From Sipunculus nudus (taxonomy: Eukaryota > Annelida > Sipuncula > Golfingiida > Sipunculidae), in the NCBI GenBank assembly GCA_026874595.1, contig CM049306.1, forward strand, positions 73,653,642-73,717,641: 64,000 nt of DNA, read 5' to 3'. The notes under the pieces are model-generated. The model was not told the DNA's origin, ran no database searches, and saw nothing but the letters and a program-made list of their open reading frames with translations. Made by a program: the position numbers and the translations under genes. Positions 62,876 to 64,000 of this stretch are shown here, piece after piece (position 1 is the stretch's first letter; the number at the start of each line of letters is the position of its first letter).

Positions 62876-63960
62876 TTAGCGAACCTGTGAGCTTATGCGA
62901 TGGTATGGCGTCGTCCGGCGTCCGTCGTCTTTACGTTAACCCATACTATCTTGAAAACAGCAAAAGTTAGCATCACAAAAATTAGTCATCTAAAAAAATC
63001 TATCGGATTTTGCTTATTTTTGGCTGAATTTTCTTAGATTTTATACGGAAAAAGCTAAAAAGCTTTAAAAATCTTCTTTTCCGAAACTATTCAGCCAAAT
63101 TGTCCATTTTTTCACAGAAACAATCCCTGGAACAATCTCTCTCAAGTTTGTTCGAATGCTTTAAGTTCGGTGATTTTTGGCCGAGTTACAGCTAGTTGAA
63201 CTTAGTCATCTGTCCAAAAAAGCATACTAAAATTACAATCTTAGAAACGGCTGGAGCTATCATCACCAAATTTTATGCCAATGTTGGTCACATGAGTCAT
63301 ATCTGAAATTGAGTTATTGGTGGCGCCAACTGCATCGACCTTTTTTGTACGGGGGTCATCAGTGCCCATATCATACTGACAGCTACAAAAAACTTCTTCT
63401 CTGAAACCATATGGCCAAATTGTTTAATATTGCACAGAAATGATCCCAGGGTAGTGCTTTCTGAATTTTGTTCAAATGGTTTCAGTTTAGTGAATTTTTG
63501 CTGAGTTATGGGAAGCTGAATTTAGTCATATGCCAAATCAGCCCATTTTAGCTCAGTGGCTACAAAGATCTTCTTCTAAAAAATCACTGGGCAAAATTCT
63601 TAAATCTCACATATTAATTATCCTTAGATGTTGATAATTCAAGTTTGTTCAAATGGTTTTGGTTCAGTGATTTTTGGCTGAGTTATGTGAAGCTTAACTT
63701 AGCCATTTTGCTATATTTTCCCATATGAGTTATTAACCTGCAAAACGTTTTTTGACTGACGCCACGGAGGCCAATTTGTTTAATATTTTACAAGAATAAT
63801 CCCATGAATAATTTTTATAATAATTGTCTATTATGGTTCCAAAGAATTAATTTTGGCTGAATAATAAAGATTGAATTAAGTCATTTTACCATTTGAGTTA
63901 GCTGTGTGAAGCAGATACATCTAGCCTGGAACCAGTTTATCAGCATCTGTTACATCATGC
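62876..63960 (+). repeat. Dispersed repeat family X, copy 3 (longest)
   Basis: Starts TTTTAGCGAACCTGTGAGC, followed by GGCGTCCGTCGTC, TACGTTAACCCATA, TTGGTGGCGCCAACTGCATCG, then several TTTTTGGCTGAGTTATG segments. It runs almost to the window end and gives the fullest view of the family. Confidence 0.7.
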
Positions 63961-64000
63961 CTCCAGACATTTAGATTTCAGGTTATCTTTGCTTAATATT

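Overview
The window reads as nuclear DNA of a marine lophotrochozoan, most likely a bivalve or other mollusc. This is inference from AT-rich introns, dense microsatellites, a Ty3/Gypsy element of marine type, THAP and YqaJ transposon proteins, and families of tandem-bearing non-coding elements. There is no prokaryotic gene layout.

One large plus-strand gene crosses almost the whole window. I assembled 15 internal exons (4821 to 61876) by eye. All carry splice signals, and all 14 junctions are phase-compatible. Together they give 3531 coding bases (1177 residues) with both ends open. The protein looks secreted or extracellular. It has about seven diverged beta-rich modules of roughly 150 residues, most with a Cys-x12-Cys loop ending in G-x-N-x-P-C, followed by the start of an F5/8 type C (discoidin) domain. 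I cannot name the gene.

Upstream (365-2040, minus strand) lies a separate broken multi-exon gene with a MADF-like DNA-binding region, probably transposon-derived.

The introns are filled with mobile DNA. Intron 3 holds a 180-bp tandem array between hairpin ends and a 402-bp miniature LTR element whose LTRs look tRNA-derived. Intron 4 holds a full-length but decayed Ty3/Gypsy element (10948-17824) with integrase before reverse transcriptase, and a LINE 3' fragment. Intron 8 holds a related solo LTR. Intron 10 holds two copies of one intronic segment. Intron 13 holds an 8.6-kb DNA transposon (46405-54988): a THAP-DDE transposase gene on plus, and a SWIM-YqaJ-PHD nuclease pseudogene converging on it from minus. 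A second 3.6-kb inverted-repeat element sits inside the transposase intron. Intron 14 holds a 3.4-kb tandem array (58076-61502) packed with nuclear-receptor-like half-sites.

The host gene and the transposons are independent. The transposase and YqaJ genes belong to one element. Remaining intron sequence is mostly dispersed repeat families (named P, W, X, Y and Z below), microsatellites and homopolymer runs. No rRNA, canonical tRNA gene, CRISPR array or origin was recognised.
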